Shown here piece after piece: positions 52,962 through 63,835 of a stretch of 64,000 nt of DNA. The stretch is from contig MGYC01000038.1 in NCBI GenBank assembly GCA_001801575.1, forward strand, positions 118,163 to 182,162, written 5' to 3'. A program made the position numbers and the translations under genes. Positions within the stretch are counted from its first letter, which is position 1; each line of letters opens with the position of its first letter. The notes under the pieces were generated by a model. It ran no database searches. It had not been told where the DNA came from and was given only the letters and a program-made list of their open reading frames with translations. This DNA is from Gammaproteobacteria bacterium RIFCSPHIGHO2_12_FULL_41_20. Its GTDB lineage: Bacteria > Pseudomonadota > Gammaproteobacteria > DSM-16500.

Positions 52962-54755
52962 TTATTTTTTCTCAATTTTTAATATCGCTAAAAATGCCTC
53001 TTGTGGAATTTCCACATTACCTACTTGTTTCATACGTTTCTTTCCTTCTTTCTGTTTCTCCAATAACTTTCTTTTACGCGTTACGTCACCGCCATAACAT
53101 TTTGCTGTCACATTTTTTCTTAGTGCTTTCACCGTATGTCGCGCTATGATATGAGCACCGATAGCTGCTTGAATAGCAATATCAAACATTTGCCGCGGTA
53201 TTAATTCTTGCATTTTTTCAGTTAACTGTTTACCACGGCTATGGGCTTGATCTTTATGTACAATTGAAGCTAATGCATCCACCCTGTCACCATTAATTAA
53301 TAAATCTAATTTAACTAGTGGCGAGGATTGGAAATGCGAGAAATTATAGTCAAGTGAAGCATAGCCACGACTTACCGATTTTAATCGATCAAAAAAATCC
53401 AAAACAATTTCACTCATCGGCAATTCATACGTCAAAGCTACTTGGCTACCATGAAACATCATATTTTTTTGTGAACCACGTCGCTCTACGCATAAGTTAA
53501 TAACGTTCCCCAAATAGCTCTGCGGCACTAAAATATGTGCGCGCGCAATAGGTTCGCGAATATCGGCAATGTGGTTAATAATAGGTAATTTAGCAGGGCT
53601 ATCAATATAAACTACCTCCTCACTCGTTTTAACCACTTCATAAATCACTGTTGGCGCGGTGGTAATCAAATCCAGGTTATACTCGCGCTCTAAACGCTCT
53701 TGCACGATTTCCATATGCAACATGCCTAAAAAGCCACAGCGAAATCCAAACCCCAGCGCATCTGACGATTCTGGCTCATAAAATAAAGCCGCATCATTTA
53801 ACCGCAGTTTACCTAAGGCTTCACGGAAAGCTGGAAATTCTTCAGAATGAATAGGGTATAATCCCGCATAGACCTGTGGTTTTACCTTTTTAAATCCAGG
53901 CAAAACCTCAGCCGCTGGCTTATAAGCATGTGTTAATGTGTCGCCGACTGGGGCACCATTAATATCTTTAATACCTGCTACAACATATCCTACCTCGCCA
54001 GCACTAAGTCGCTCTTTAGCGAGGCGTTTAGGTGTGAAAATACCCATTCCCGTTATTTCATGATTTTTGCCAGTTGACATCACACGCATCACGTCGCCTA
54101 CACGTAACGCCCCATTTTTTACCCGCACTAGTGATACCACACCCAAATAACTATCAAACCAAGAATCAATAATTAGCGCTTGCAACGGTGCTTGGGGATC
54201 ACCTTCTGGCGCTGGAATATCAGCAATAATTTTTTCTAATAATACATCAATGCCTATCCCTTGTTTAGCACTAACTCCTAACGCATCTTTGGCGGGTAAG
54301 CCAATAATTTCCTCAATTTCTTGAATAACTCGCGAAGGATCTGCTTGTGGTAAATCTATCTTATTCAATACAGGTAGCACCTCTAACCCTTGCTCTATAG
54401 CTGTATAACAAACGGCAACCGTTTGCGCTTCCACACCTTGGGCGGCATCAACCACTAATAAAGCGCCCTCGCAGGCTGCTAAAGATCGAGATACCTCATA
54501 AGAAAAATCTACGTGACCAGGTGTGTCAATAAAATTCAACTGGTAGGTAACGCCATCCTGCGCAGTATAATGCAAGGTCACACTATGGGCTTTAATAGTA
54601 ATGCCGCGCTCTCGCTCCAAATCCATCGAGTCTAGCACCTGCGCTTGCATTTCACGCTCACTTAAACCGCCACAGAGCTGAATTAAACGATCAGCCAAAG
54701 TTGACTTTCCATGATCGATATGAGCAATAATAGAAAAGTTTCGAATGTTATGCAT
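52962..54755 (-). CDS. lepA: Elongation factor 4 (LepA)
   Basis: LepA is a ribosome-binding GTPase with roles in translation and 30S assembly. [36 protein letters not shown] and NKIDLP give the G domain, with the domain order of EF4 and the diagnostic C-terminal domain ([36 protein letters not shown]). The length is 597. There is no clear ribosome binding site. A 12-base palindrome, ACCTTGCAAGGT, lies just upstream at 54769-54780. Confidence 0.95.
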   Translation of the reverse strand: MHNIRNFSIIAHIDHGKSTLADRLIQLCGGLSEREMQAQVLDSMDLERERGITIKAHSVTLHYTAQDGVTYQLNFIDTPGHVDFSYEVSRSLAACEGALLVVDAAQGVEAQTVAVCYTAIEQGLEVLPVLNKIDLPQADPSRVIQEIEEIIGLPAKDALGVSAKQGIGIDVLLEKIIADIPAPEGDPQAPLQALIIDSWFDSYLGVVSLVRVKNGALRVGDVMRVMSTGKNHEITGMGIFTPKRLAKERLSAGEVGYVVAGIKDINGAPVGDTLTHAYKPAAEVLPGFKKVKPQVYAGLYPIHSEEFPAFREALGKLRLNDAALFYEPESSDALGFGFRCGFLGMLHMEIVQERLEREYNLDLITTAPTVIYEVVKTSEEVVYIDSPAKLPIINHIADIREPIARAHILVPQSYLGNVINLCVERRGSQKNMMFHGSQVALTYELPMSEIVLDFFDRLKSVSRGYASLDYNFSHFQSSPLVKLDLLINGDRVDALASIVHKDQAHSRGKQLTEKMQELIPRQMFDIAIQAAIGAHIIARHTVKALRKNVTAKCYGGDVTRKRKLLEKQKEGKKRMKQVGNVEIPQEAFLAILKIEKK

Positions 54756-54840
54756 GATATATAGATAAACCTTGCAAGGTGCTTGATAGTAACGTATTTC
54801 CCTGGAAAAAACTACTAAATACCCTGTTTATCAGGAATTC

Positions 54841-55254
54841 CTATGCACAGAACCGCGCTTGCACTGTTAATTGACGATACGTATGTTTACCCAGTGCATC
54901 ATGAAATACCACACACGACACTGTGCAGTGACCATCCACTAAAAATCGCAATACACTTACCCACGTCGTCACCACACTATCTCCCAATAATACGGCATCC
55001 TGTAGCATTTGTTGGGATTGGCGTATTTTCCAACCGCCATCCACATAACAACGCAGATATACTATAGCGTATCGGCTTTTAAGCAACCCAAATCGCCATA
55101 GTAACCACGCCCCATAAATGCAACTGGTAAATGCAAACAGCCATTTAATTCCCATCGGTAATGATAAACAGGCACCCACACCTCCTAATGAAAATGCAAT
55201 GATCAGAATAATAAACTGTCGCGATGGTTTAAGATGAAAATCTTGATAATGCAT
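54841..55254 (-). CDS. YgfX-like (CptA) inner membrane protein
   Basis: The 137-residue protein has two membrane segments (FIILIIAFSLGGVGACLSL, WLFAFTSCIYGAWLLWRFGL) and a C-terminal soluble part. It overlaps the 3' end of sdhE by about 26 bases, the arrangement seen for sdhE-ygfX. YgfX proteins were reported as toxins (CptA) or flavinylation helpers; sequence conservation is weak, so the call rests mainly on the gene pair. Confidence 0.7.
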   Translation of the reverse strand: MHYQDFHLKPSRQFIILIIAFSLGGVGACLSLPMGIKWLFAFTSCIYGAWLLWRFGLLKSRYAIVYLRCYVDGGWKIRQSQQMLQDAVLLGDSVVTTWVSVLRFLVDGHCTVSCVVFHDALGKHTYRQLTVQARFCA

Positions 55255-55492
55255 AAAAACGTATTTTCTCTATAATAGCTTGAAATTTTTCTGTAGGCTG
55301 GGTTTCATTACTAAATATCCAACGAAACAAGTCTTGATCCTGGCTGGTTAATAGCAGAGCAAATAGCTCTTGTTCTTCGGGTAATAATTGACAGTAACCA
55401 TTTTCCAAAAAATGTGTTAATACTATATCTAACTCTAGCATGCCGCGCCGGCATGCCCAACGTAGATGAGGAGAAATAGCTTGCTGTTCCAT
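55229..55492 (-). CDS. sdhE: FAD assembly factor SdhE
   Basis: SdhE helps attach FAD covalently to the succinate dehydrogenase flavoprotein. The signature RWACRRGMLELD near residue 12 holds the RGMLELD core, followed by the acidic LLPEEQELFALLL and the DLFRWI segment. At 87 residues it has the normal length. The ATG at 55492 is used; an upstream TTG in frame is a weaker option. It forms an operon with ygfX. Confidence 0.93.
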   Translation of the reverse strand: MEQQAISPHLRWACRRGMLELDIVLTHFLENGYCQLLPEEQELFALLLTSQDQDLFRWIFSNETQPTEKFQAIIEKIRFYALSRFSS

Positions 55493-55544
55493 AATATGTT
55501 TATCCAAGTGCTATAATAATTAAAGAAATACTATAGAGAGTGCC

Positions 55545-55823
55545 ATGCAAACTACGGATTTTAAACAGGAATTAGTAGCCGCACTTGCGCAACTGATGCC
55601 ACAAGCATCGCGCGCGCATACCACCCGATTAAAAGCAATCCACAAGGCTCTTTCTCAAGCAACCATTCCCCAGGATGACTATTTTAGAATAGCCGTTTTT
55701 ATTTTTCTTTTATATGTAGAAATGCCATCCACTATAAGACTTAGCCAAGCACTCAGGCAACTTTTTCTAATGTGCAATGATGAGTTAGCCAGAAGGAACA
55801 AGCCAGCTCCACCTAGCAAGTAA
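55545..55823 (+). CDS. Small protein of unknown function (92 residues)
   Basis: This frame begins ATG, MQTTDFKQELVAALAQLM, and is a mixed helical, mildly basic sequence with a short hydrophobic stretch (IAVFIFLLYVEM). It is divergent from sdhE and 20 bases before kbl, so it may share the kbl-tdh promoter. No family is recognised and a shadow reading is possible. The upstream ribosome binding site is weak. Confidence 0.5.
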   Translation: MQTTDFKQELVAALAQLMPQASRAHTTRLKAIHKALSQATIPQDDYFRIAVFIFLLYVEMPSTIRLSQALRQLFLMCNDELARRNKPAPPSK

Positions 55824-55843
55824 AATAAACAAGGAATGCCCTC

Positions 55844-57040
55844 ATGTTTAAAAAAGCCGATTTTCTTAATCATCTCGCTAATGAGATCCAAAAACTCAAA
55901 GAAACTGGCTTGTATAAAGCAGAGCGAGTCATCACTTCGCCACAACAAGCCGTCATTCGTCTCAGCAACAGCACAGAAGTAATCAATCTTTGCGCTAATA
56001 ATTACTTAGGCTTAGCAAATCATCCTGAGTTAATTGCCGAAGCAAGATGTGCCTTAGCGCATTACGGTTTTGGGCTATCTTCGGTACGCTTTATTTGTGG
56101 CACACAATCCATTCATAAGGCGCTAGAAAAACGTCTTAGCCAGTTTTTATCCATGGAAGACACTATTCTGTACTCTTCCTGCTTTGATGCTAACGGTGGT
56201 TTATTCGAAACATTACTTGGCCCAGAAGACGCCATCATTAGCGACGCCCTCAATCATGCCAGTATTATTGATGGGATCCGGCTTTGTAAAGCAAAACGGT
56301 TTCGTTATAACAATAATGATATGGCTGATCTTAAACGGCAATTACAAGAAGCGCAACACTGCCGTATGCGTTTAATTGCTACAGATGGGGTGTTTTCTAT
56401 GGATGGCATTATTGCCAACCTACCTGCAATTTGTGATCTTGCGGATAAATATCATGCCATGGTAATGGTCGATGATTCACATGCCGTTGGTTTTATGGGA
56501 GCGCATGGTAAAGGCACGCCTGAATATCACCAAGTCATGGATCGCATTGACCTTTTAACGGGTACACTTGGCAAAGCTTTGGGTGGCGCCTCTGGCGGCT
56601 ATACAAGCGGAAAAAAAGAAATCATTAATTGGCTACGCCAGCGTTCACGTCCCTACTTATTTTCTAATACTCTAGCTCCGGTAATTGCAGCGACTTCCAT
56701 CAAGGTCATTGACCTGCTAGAGTCCAACTCGGCACTTATTAAAAAACTACACGAAAACAGTACTTATTTTCGCCGCGGCATGGAACAACTTGGTTTTACA
56801 TTAATTCCTGGTGAGCATCCTATTATCCCAGTAATGCTAGGGGATGCTAAATTAGCCACCGCCATGGCAGATGCCCTATTAAAGGAAGGGATTTATGTGA
56901 TCGGTTTCTCTTACCCCGTGGTTCCACAAGGGCAAGCGAGAATTCGTGTACAAATGTCTGCCGCACATGAAAAACAACATTTAGACAAGGCATTATCAGC
57001 CTTTTCTAAAGTTAAAAAAGAACTAAGGATCTCTCCATGA
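55844..57040 (+). CDS. kbl: 2-amino-3-ketobutyrate coenzyme A ligase (glycine C-acetyltransferase)
   Basis: Kbl splits 2-amino-3-ketobutyrate with CoA into glycine and acetyl-CoA, the second step of threonine breakdown. [16 protein letters not shown] opens the PLP domain. The substrate histidine is in [16 protein letters not shown] and the PLP lysine is in [18 protein letters not shown] near residue 240. The ATG follows AAGGA. The stop overlaps the tdh start by four bases (ATGA). Confidence 0.96.
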   Translation: MFKKADFLNHLANEIQKLKETGLYKAERVITSPQQAVIRLSNSTEVINLCANNYLGLANHPELIAEARCALAHYGFGLSSVRFICGTQSIHKALEKRLSQFLSMEDTILYSSCFDANGGLFETLLGPEDAIISDALNHASIIDGIRLCKAKRFRYNNNDMADLKRQLQEAQHCRMRLIATDGVFSMDGIIANLPAICDLADKYHAMVMVDDSHAVGFMGAHGKGTPEYHQVMDRIDLLTGTLGKALGGASGGYTSGKKEIINWLRQRSRPYLFSNTLAPVIAATSIKVIDLLESNSALIKKLHENSTYFRRGMEQLGFTLIPGEHPIIPVMLGDAKLATAMADALLKEGIYVIGFSYPVVPQGQARIRVQMSAAHEKQHLDKALSAFSKVKKELRISP

Positions 57041-58062
57041 AAGCTTTGGTTAAACGCAATCCCGAACCAGGTATCTGGCTAGAGGATGTTCCCGTACCGA
57101 CTTTAGGCCCTAATGATGTATTGATTAAAATCAAACAAACAGCGATTTGCGGTACAGATATCCACATTTACAATTGGGATGCCTGGGCGCAACAAACCAT
57201 TCCCATTCCATTAGTGATTGGCCATGAATTTGTTGGTGAAGTTGTTGATAAAGGCAAAGAAGTAAAAGGCTTTACTATTGGCGACCGTGTATCAGGCGAA
57301 GGACACATTGCCTGCGGTCATTGCCGAAATTGCCGCGCAGGACGTTCGCACTTATGTCGAAAAAATGCTAGTGCTGGTGTCACCCGCCCCGGTTGCTTTG
57401 CTGAATATTTAGCCCTTCCTGCCGCTAATGCCTATCCTCTCCCCCCTGCACTCAGCGATCAACAAGCCGCCATTCTTGACCCCCTCGGCAATGCTACACA
57501 TACAGCCCTGTCATTTGATATGGTAGGTGAAGATGTATTGATCACGGGAGCAGGCCCTGTCGGCATAATGGCTGCGGCCATTGCTCGGCATGTCGGCGCT
57601 CGATATGTTGTCATCACAGATACCAATGAATACCGATTAGCCTTAGCAAAAAGCATAGGGGTATCACTCGCTATTAACCCCACGAAAAACACTTTACAAG
57701 CAGCCATGTCACAATTAGGTATGACTGAAGGGTTTGATGTAGGACTGGAAATGTCAGGGAATAGCACTGCCTTTCAAGATATGATCGCGCATATGAATCA
57801 TGCTGGGAAAGTAGCTTTATTAGGCTTTCTGCCACGCGATACCACCATTGATTGGAGCATGGTCATCATGAAAGGGTTAACATTAAAAGGCATTTACGGT
57901 CGTGAAATGTTCGATACCTGGTATAAAATGATTTGCATGCTGCAAAGTGGCTTAAAGGTCGAGCCAGTCATTACCCACCATTTTACTATCGATGAATATA
58001 AGAAAGCCTTCGAAATTATGCGCACCGGGCAATGCGGTAAGGTGGTAATGAGCTGGAAGTAA
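57037..58062 (+). CDS. tdh: L-threonine 3-dehydrogenase
   Basis: Tdh oxidises threonine to 2-amino-3-ketobutyrate. It is a zinc-dependent medium-chain dehydrogenase: catalytic zinc residues are in [16 protein letters not shown] and [10 protein letters not shown], the structural zinc cysteines in [15 protein letters not shown], and the nucleotide loop in [13 protein letters not shown]. It is 341 residues, like E. coli Tdh. It overlaps kbl and ends at repeat D2. Confidence 0.96.
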   Translation: MKALVKRNPEPGIWLEDVPVPTLGPNDVLIKIKQTAICGTDIHIYNWDAWAQQTIPIPLVIGHEFVGEVVDKGKEVKGFTIGDRVSGEGHIACGHCRNCRAGRSHLCRKNASAGVTRPGCFAEYLALPAANAYPLPPALSDQQAAILDPLGNATHTALSFDMVGEDVLITGAGPVGIMAAAIARHVGARYVVITDTNEYRLALAKSIGVSLAINPTKNTLQAAMSQLGMTEGFDVGLEMSGNSTAFQDMIAHMNHAGKVALLGFLPRDTTIDWSMVIMKGLTLKGIYGREMFDTWYKMICMLQSGLKVEPVITHHFTIDEYKKAFEIMRTGQCGKVVMSWK

Positions 58063-58203
58063 GGAGTTCCCGCTGAATAAAGTATGACAAGCGCATGGAT
58101 AGCTATAAAAGCACAATGGCTCGTCGGCTTCCAGCCTCCTGCGCTTTATTTGTGCTTTTATAGCTATCCATGCGCTTGTCATACTTTATTCAGCGGGAAC
58201 TCC
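58063..58203. repeat. Palindromic repeat family D, copy 2 (141 bp)
   Basis: Arms begin GGAGTTCCCGCTGAATAAAG on the left and end with the exact complement on the right, pairing for about 54 bases to AAAAGCACAA/TTTGTGCTTTT. Compared with copy 1 at 24587, four positions differ in the left arm and each is matched by the complementary change in the right arm. It directly follows the tdh stop and precedes the convergent aminopeptidase gene. Confidence 0.88.
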
Positions 58204-58256
58204 CGAGCTAGGAGTAAGAGTCTGTAATGGTTTGGTAAAAACATTCTTGGATTTAC

Positions 58257-59630
58257 TTACCGTATAGCCCATGCCTTTAAGTAACTAAACAATGCCCGCA
58301 GTCCCATGGCTTCGCCTCCTTGTGGGCGCCCTGGCCGGGCTTTGAGATTCCAGGCCATTAAATCAAAATGGAGCCAAGGAATGTCATCAGGCACAAACTC
58401 TTTTAAAAACAACGCGGCGGCAATGGCACCGCCATACGAGGAAGCGGAGTCGTTATTAATATCGGCAATAGTGCTATTTAGCATATCGCGATACAAACTA
58501 AACAGCGGTAGTCGCCATACTGGATCTTGTTGTCGTTGTGCATGGTGAATAGCTGCATTGGCTATGTCGTCATTATTCGCAAACATCGCGGGTAATTCAG
58601 TGCCTAAGGCCACGCGAGCTGCACCGGTTAAGGTGGCAATGTCGATAAGTAAATCAGGTTTGTCACTGACTGCCTCAGCCAGTGCATCAGCTAACACTAC
58701 TCGGCCTTCTGCATCCGTATTGCCGATTTCAATAGTCAGCCCTTTACGGCTACGGATAACATCGCCAGGGCGATAAGCATTGCCAGCAATCGCATTTTCA
58801 ACAACAGGCATCAATACCCGCAATTGAATGGGTAATTGGGCTTGCATAATCATGCGTGCTAATCCTAATGTGTGTGCAGCGCCACCCATATCTTTCTTCA
58901 TCAACGCCATATAAGAAGATGGTTTGATATCTAAGCCGCCCGTATCAAAACATACCCCCTTCCCTACTAGGGTTAATTTCGGATGCTTCTTATCACCCCA
59001 ACGTATATCAATTAACCTGGGCGCATCGTCACTGGCCCTACCTACCGCATGGATAGCCGCGTAATTCTGCAGCAACAAATCGTCACCGACGATTTGTTTG
59101 ACTTTAGCGCCGAACTCTTTACCTATCTTCACCGCTTCTGCAGCGAATTCAGAAGGCCCCATATTATCAGTGGGCGTATTAATCCAGTCACGCACATAAT
59201 AAATAGAACTAACCAGATTATTTATTTCAGCTAATTGGCAAGTGGCAGGCAGTACTAAGTTAGCTGGAGGACGGGATGGTTTCTTGTAAAGGGTAAATTG
59301 GTATGCGCCTAGTCCCCAGGCAATGGCAAAGCGTGAGTAATTTATTTCGGGTATATCAAGAAGGTAATCACCCTCAGGCAATGCAAAAGGTAGTGCCCCT
59401 ACTCCCCAAAGATCGTCAGCATCAGCAATACAGCAGATTACTAAAGATAACTTTCCACTGGGGTCAGGCAGCAAGCAAAAAGCCCCTGATTTAGCACAAA
59501 ATTGTGTGGTAGTGAGCCATTGCTTTATTTGTATTGATTGATTTGCTAGCCATTTGTCAAAGTCATTTAGCTGAATGACGGTGATAGGCGTTGAGTTGCT
59601 TGATGATACCGTATTAAAACAGGTGAGCAC
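58257..59630 (-). CDS. M17 leucyl aminopeptidase family protein
   Basis: A two-zinc cytosolic aminopeptidase. LTLVGKGVCFDTGGLDIKPS (lysine and aspartate ligands), MKKDMGGAAHTLG and the signature NTDAEGRVVLADAL are present in the C-terminal domain after residue 190. The N-terminal domain is divergent and the total length, 457, is slightly short. This is closer to PepB-like or single-domain relatives than to E. coli PepA. The start is GTG at 59630 behind AAGGA. Confidence 0.9.
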   Translation of the reverse strand: MLTCFNTVSSSNSTPITVIQLNDFDKWLANQSIQIKQWLTTTQFCAKSGAFCLLPDPSGKLSLVICCIADADDLWGVGALPFALPEGDYLLDIPEINYSRFAIAWGLGAYQFTLYKKPSRPPANLVLPATCQLAEINNLVSSIYYVRDWINTPTDNMGPSEFAAEAVKIGKEFGAKVKQIVGDDLLLQNYAAIHAVGRASDDAPRLIDIRWGDKKHPKLTLVGKGVCFDTGGLDIKPSSYMALMKKDMGGAAHTLGLARMIMQAQLPIQLRVLMPVVENAIAGNAYRPGDVIRSRKGLTIEIGNTDAEGRVVLADALAEAVSDKPDLLIDIATLTGAARVALGTELPAMFANNDDIANAAIHHAQRQQDPVWRLPLFSLYRDMLNSTIADINNDSASSYGGAIAAALFLKEFVPDDIPWLHFDLMAWNLKARPGRPQGGEAMGLRALFSYLKAWAIR

Positions 59631-59659
59631 GAAATATATCCTTCATAGTTAGCTGATGA

Positions 59660-59725
59660 AAAGAAGACTGTAAGCATCTCTCCCCCACCCTAGCCCTCCC
59701 ACAAAACGGGGGGAGGGAATTTAAG
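59660..59725. repeat. C-rich/G-rich inverted segment between ald and the aminopeptidase
   Basis: Between the two minus-strand genes, CCCTCCCACAAAACGGGGGG, followed by AGGG, forms a possible hairpin with GGGAGGG. It is unusually GC-rich for this genome. It may end transcription after ald, though no T-tract follows. The remaining bases of the gap show nothing else. Confidence 0.45.
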
Positions 59726-59755
59726 TCCCCTTTATCCACCTGACTCGTTTAGAAA

Positions 59756-60868
59756 TTACAGAACATCTTCTGCGGGCGTATAATTTTCACGTAAAGCTTC
59801 CGCCACAGCTTTATGTGTAATCTTGCCGCGATAAATATTTAAACCATCCAGCAAGTGCGCATCCTGTTGCAGTGCTTTTTTATACCCCTCACTTGCTAAC
59901 GCTAACACAAAAGGTAATGTGGCGTTATTCAAGGCAACAGCAGATGTACGCGGTACTGCGCCTGGCATGTTAGTCACGCAGTAATGCACCACACCATCCA
60001 CCACATAAGTCGGTTTATCATGCGTAGTTGGACGGCTAGTTTCGAAACATCCTCCTTGATCAATGGAAACATCTACCATTACCGATCCTGGACGCATCCG
60101 ATTTAAAATGTGACGTGTTACTAATTTAGGTGCTGAAGCCCCAGGGATTAATACAGCACCAATTACTAAATCTGCGGTAGTAACGTGTTGCTCAATGGAG
60201 TCCGTTGTAGAGTAAATAGTATTGAGCTTAGAACCAAATTGTAAATCCAAGTGATACAAACGCTCTAATGATTTATCAATAACTACTACATGTGCACCCA
60301 TGCCCATAGCCATACGCACAGCATTGGTGCCCACAACTCCGCCCCCAAGAACGACAACTTTGGCTGGTGCTACGCCAGGAACGCCGCCCAATAGAATACC
60401 ACTGCCGCCTTGTTTGATTTCCAAGCTGGTTGCGCCAGCTTGAATTGACATACGTCCAGCTACTTCACTCATGGGTGATAATAATGGTAACCCACCTTGC
60501 TTACCCGTCACCGTTTCATAAGCAATCGCAATACATCTTGATTCTTGTAATAATTTAGCTTGTTCAGGATCTGGTGCTAAATGTAAGTACGTAAAAATAA
60601 CTTGGCCTTCTCGCAACATGCGACACTCAACTGGCTGCGGTTCTTTCACCTTCACTATCAGCTCAGCTTGCTGAAAAATCTCCTCCGCTGTGTCAATAAT
60701 CTTGGCACCGACACGCTCATAGGTGACGTCGTCAAAACCAATTTTCTCGCCTGCATGATGCTGCACCAATACGGTATGGCCACGTGTTGTAAGTTCTCTT
60801 ACACTGCTAGGTACCAAGCCAACACGATATTCGTAACTCTTAAGCTCTTTTGGAACGCCAATTAACAT
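59756..60868 (-). CDS. ald: Alanine dehydrogenase
   Basis: Ald interconverts L-alanine and pyruvate plus ammonium with NAD. The start [18 protein letters not shown], the active-site region KVKEPQPVE, the Rossmann loop [20 protein letters not shown] and [19 protein letters not shown] match the family, and the length, 370, is normal. It fits an amino-acid-based metabolism together with GDH. It is on the same strand as htpG, 88 bases downstream. Confidence 0.96.
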   Translation of the reverse strand: MLIGVPKELKSYEYRVGLVPSSVRELTTRGHTVLVQHHAGEKIGFDDVTYERVGAKIIDTAEEIFQQAELIVKVKEPQPVECRMLREGQVIFTYLHLAPDPEQAKLLQESRCIAIAYETVTGKQGGLPLLSPMSEVAGRMSIQAGATSLEIKQGGSGILLGGVPGVAPAKVVVLGGGVVGTNAVRMAMGMGAHVVVIDKSLERLYHLDLQFGSKLNTIYSTTDSIEQHVTTADLVIGAVLIPGASAPKLVTRHILNRMRPGSVMVDVSIDQGGCFETSRPTTHDKPTYVVDGVVHYCVTNMPGAVPRTSAVALNNATLPFVLALASEGYKKALQQDAHLLDGLNIYRGKITHKAVAEALRENYTPAEDVL

Positions 60869-60955
60869 ATATTCCTACTCCAACCTATAAACGCGAGTTC
60901 CGGCTGAGCATTAGCCTGTCATCCTAAGTACCAGCGAAGGAGTATAAACTGATGC

Positions 60956-62893
60956 TTAACTCAACATTTCTGCCCACAATTGGTTAATGCGCTGCACAAA
61001 AGCAGCGGGATCCTGTAATTGCCCACCTTCAGATAAAATAGCTTGATCAAGAAGAATTTGCGCCCATATTTTTAACTGTGACTCATCGTGCTCTGCCTGT
61101 AAACGTTTTACTAAGGTATGTTCAGGATTCAACTCTAAAATAGGTTTAGCCTCTTCTACTGGTTGCCCCGCTGCTTTCAGTAAACGCTCCATTTGTGGAC
61201 CCAAAGCACTTGCGTCTCGCACTAAACAAGCAGGTGAAAAAGTGAGTCGATGAGAAAGCCGCACATCCTTCACTTGTGAACCTAACAGAGCTTTTACTTT
61301 ACCAATAAATATGCCGAAAGTTTCAGCAAGTTTCTTATCTTGCGCTTGTTGCTGTTCTTTCTCAGATTTATTATCCGTTAATTCATCTAGCTCTAAATCA
61401 CCCTTTGCGGCAGACTGAAAAGACTTCCCAGCAAACTCACTCAGATGTCCAATCAACCATTCATCAATACGGTCATTCAATAGTAAAACTTCAATATTAT
61501 TTTTTCTAAAAATTTCAAGTTGCGGACTGGATTTTGCCGCATTAAAAGTTTCAGCCGTAATATAATAAATCTTCTTTTGTTCTGGCCGCATACGTTTAAC
61601 ATAATCTTCCAATGATACTGTTTGTTGCATTACATCTGCATGCGTGGAAGAAAAACGCAAAAGCTTAGCAATTTTTTCGCGATTCGCAAAATCTTCGGCC
61701 GGGCCTTCCTTTAGTACATTACCAAATTGCTCCCAAAATTTGCTGTACTTCTCTGCATCCTCATTAGCTAGTTTCTCCAATAAATCCAGCACTCGCTTTG
61801 TCAACGCCGAGCGTAACTTAGCCACAGCAGGATGATCTTGCAAAATCTCTCGTGAGATATTCAAAGGCAAAACACTGGTATCAATAATTCCGCGGATAAA
61901 ACGCAAATAATACGGCATGAATTGTTCAACATGATCCATAATAAAAACACGTTGCACATAGAGTTTTAAGCCGTGCGGTTTATCGCGATGCCATAAGTCC
62001 ATAGGAGCATGTGCCGGAACGAATAAAACACTAATGTAATCGATACTTTCTCCCTCGACCTTATTATGCGCCCATAACAATGGCTCAGCAAAATCATGGG
62101 AAATATGTTTGTAAAACTCTTTATACTGCTCTTGGGTAATGGATGCTTTGGGGAGCGTCCATAGTGCTGTTGCTTTATTTACGGTTTCCCATTCCTGAGC
62201 CGCTTTATCTTTTTTATTTTCCTCTTTACCTTCCTCTGCATCAGATAGCTTAGGCATCAAAATAGGAATATTAATATGATCGGAATATTTAGTGATAATA
62301 CTGCGTAATCGCCACTCTGTAAGAAACTCATCCTCCCCTTCTTTTAGGTGAAGAACAATATCCGTGCCACGCGTTGCCTTTTCCATGTTAGCAATGATGT
62401 ATTCTCCATCCCCTGAAGATTCCCAACGCACACCATGTTCTGCGGTCAAACCTGCACGCCGAGTAATGACTGTTACCTTACCCGCAACAATAAAGGCAGA
62501 ATAAAAACCCACACCAAACTGACCAATTAAATGCGCATCCTTTTTGCTATCACCAGTTAATTTGGCAAGAAATTCCCGCGTGCCTGATTTCGCTATTGTT
62601 CCCAAGTTATCGATGACTTCCTCTCGACTCATACCAATCCCATTGTCACGAATAGTAATAGTTCGAGCATTTTTATCCACCGCAACATGAATAGCTAAAT
62701 CAGGATTTGCTTCATATAAAGCCGGATCAGATAAAGCTTCAAATCGCAACTTATCTGCCGCATCCGACGCATTTGAAATTAATTCACGCAAAAATATTTC
62801 TTTGTTGCTATATAGAGAATGCACAACAAGTTGAAGTAATTGTTTCACCTCTGTTTGAAAACTTAATTTCTCTTGATGTGCATCAACAGTCAT
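60956..62893 (-). CDS. htpG: Chaperone HtpG (Hsp90)
   Basis: HtpG is the bacterial Hsp90. The N-terminal GHKL ATPase shows [30 protein letters not shown] and [17 protein letters not shown], the middle domain has ISREILQDH, and the C-terminal dimerisation part follows to residue 645. The length is normal. ATG at 62893 has AGGAG five bases away. It follows the small secreted protein gene by 23 bases and is probably cotranscribed from the promoter at 63414-63442; no sigma-32-like promoter was found. Confidence 0.96.
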   Translation of the reverse strand: MTVDAHQEKLSFQTEVKQLLQLVVHSLYSNKEIFLRELISNASDAADKLRFEALSDPALYEANPDLAIHVAVDKNARTITIRDNGIGMSREEVIDNLGTIAKSGTREFLAKLTGDSKKDAHLIGQFGVGFYSAFIVAGKVTVITRRAGLTAEHGVRWESSGDGEYIIANMEKATRGTDIVLHLKEGEDEFLTEWRLRSIITKYSDHINIPILMPKLSDAEEGKEENKKDKAAQEWETVNKATALWTLPKASITQEQYKEFYKHISHDFAEPLLWAHNKVEGESIDYISVLFVPAHAPMDLWHRDKPHGLKLYVQRVFIMDHVEQFMPYYLRFIRGIIDTSVLPLNISREILQDHPAVAKLRSALTKRVLDLLEKLANEDAEKYSKFWEQFGNVLKEGPAEDFANREKIAKLLRFSSTHADVMQQTVSLEDYVKRMRPEQKKIYYITAETFNAAKSSPQLEIFRKNNIEVLLLNDRIDEWLIGHLSEFAGKSFQSAAKGDLELDELTDNKSEKEQQQAQDKKLAETFGIFIGKVKALLGSQVKDVRLSHRLTFSPACLVRDASALGPQMERLLKAAGQPVEEAKPILELNPEHTLVKRLQAEHDESQLKIWAQILLDQAILSEGGQLQDPAAFVQRINQLWAEMLS

Positions 62894-62916
62894 AATATCT
62901 CCTCTTTAATAATTTA

Positions 62917-63378
62917 TTATTTCTTTCGTAAATGCATGCTTTCTATATTCGCAATAACGTATTGACCTAATACATCTACCCCGACAGTACCGCTCAGGTC
63001 AGCCGATCGACCATCTGCGGAAACCGTACCGTTAATATTTGCATCTTCCACCTCTAAATGCAGCTTCCCATTTCTGCAGGTACCATGGACTGAAAATGAC
63101 TTGCCCTCTGGACAAAACCCAGATTCTTTGGTCATTTGAATGTCCATAGAGAGCTCTCCAGATTCAGCAATATATGGCACTTGCGCTTCACCATGATAGA
63201 CACAGTCAATAGGCATACCCATTATTTCTGTGGTTACTCTTCCCCTGCCAGACCAAGCACCTTGTGCGCTCTGACAAGGATCCACAAAACCCTGAGTAGG
63301 CAACGTAATCACTGCATCAGCCCAAGCTAAGTTAGCTGCTAATAAAAATGTTGCTCCCAGTAAGCTTTTTTTCATCAT
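62917..63378 (-). CDS. Small secreted protein of unknown function
   Basis: The 153-residue product has a Sec signal peptide (MKKSLLGATFLLAANLAWAD) and a mature domain with four cysteines, probably two disulfides, and a beta-rich pattern (GKLHLEVEDANINGTVSADG). Function is unknown. Two ATGs in tandem (63378, 63375) follow AAAGGAG; the first has the better spacing. It lies upstream of htpG and may be expressed with it. Confidence 0.75.
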   Translation of the reverse strand: MMKKSLLGATFLLAANLAWADAVITLPTQGFVDPCQSAQGAWSGRGRVTTEIMGMPIDCVYHGEAQVPYIAESGELSMDIQMTKESGFCPEGKSFSVHGTCRNGKLHLEVEDANINGTVSADGRSADLSGTVGVDVLGQYVIANIESMHLRKK

Positions 63379-63413
63379 GAAAAAATCTCCTTTAAGTAAA
63401 TAAATTCTTAGGG

Positions 63414-63442
63414 ATTACATACTTTTTTAATAAGCGAGTCAA
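63414..63442 (-). promoter_or_regulatory. Sigma-70 type promoter for the secreted protein and htpG
   Basis: On the minus strand TTGACT (63437-63442) and TGTAAT (63414-63419) are separated by 17 bases, one mismatch from consensus in each box. Transcription would start near 63406, about 28 bases before the ATG. Confidence 0.65.
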
Positions 63443-63580
63443 CTAGGTGAACACCAGGCGCAGAAAATACATCCTAGTTTGGATTAATTTACTACGTCAA
63501 ACCCCATCACAAATGCGAGGTAATAAAGTAAAATCCACAATATTTCCAATTGATTACTTCACGTCCAGGCAAAACTGATG

Positions 63581-63752
63581 TTTAACCTAGAAACGGCAGT
63601 TGGGCGCGAGTTTTAAACGTAACAGATTGATTGAGATAGGCTTTCAAAAATTTTCGGATCACCAATCAGGTGACCGCTCAAATTTTTGAAAGCCTATCTC
63701 AATCAATCTGTTACGTTTAAAACTCGCGCCCAACTGCCGTTTCTAGGTTAAA
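63581..63752. repeat. Palindromic repeat family C, copy 2 (172 bp)
   Basis: About 72 bases on each side pair perfectly, from TTTAACCTAGAAACGGCAGT on the left to its complement on the right, around the same loop as copy 1. The middle stem reads GATTGATTGAGATAGGC here against CCTTGACTGACCTAGATC in copy 1, and each version pairs with its own partner arm. It fills much of the gap between the secreted protein gene and the last gene; the bases before it, 63443-63580, show nothing recognisable. Confidence 0.88.
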
Positions 63753-63835
63753 TAGCCCCTTATCCACACTTGACAGACTGCTCCAAATTAGCTCTAAATG
63801 AGAAAATTAACTATCAAAAAAAACAGGGGTGATCT

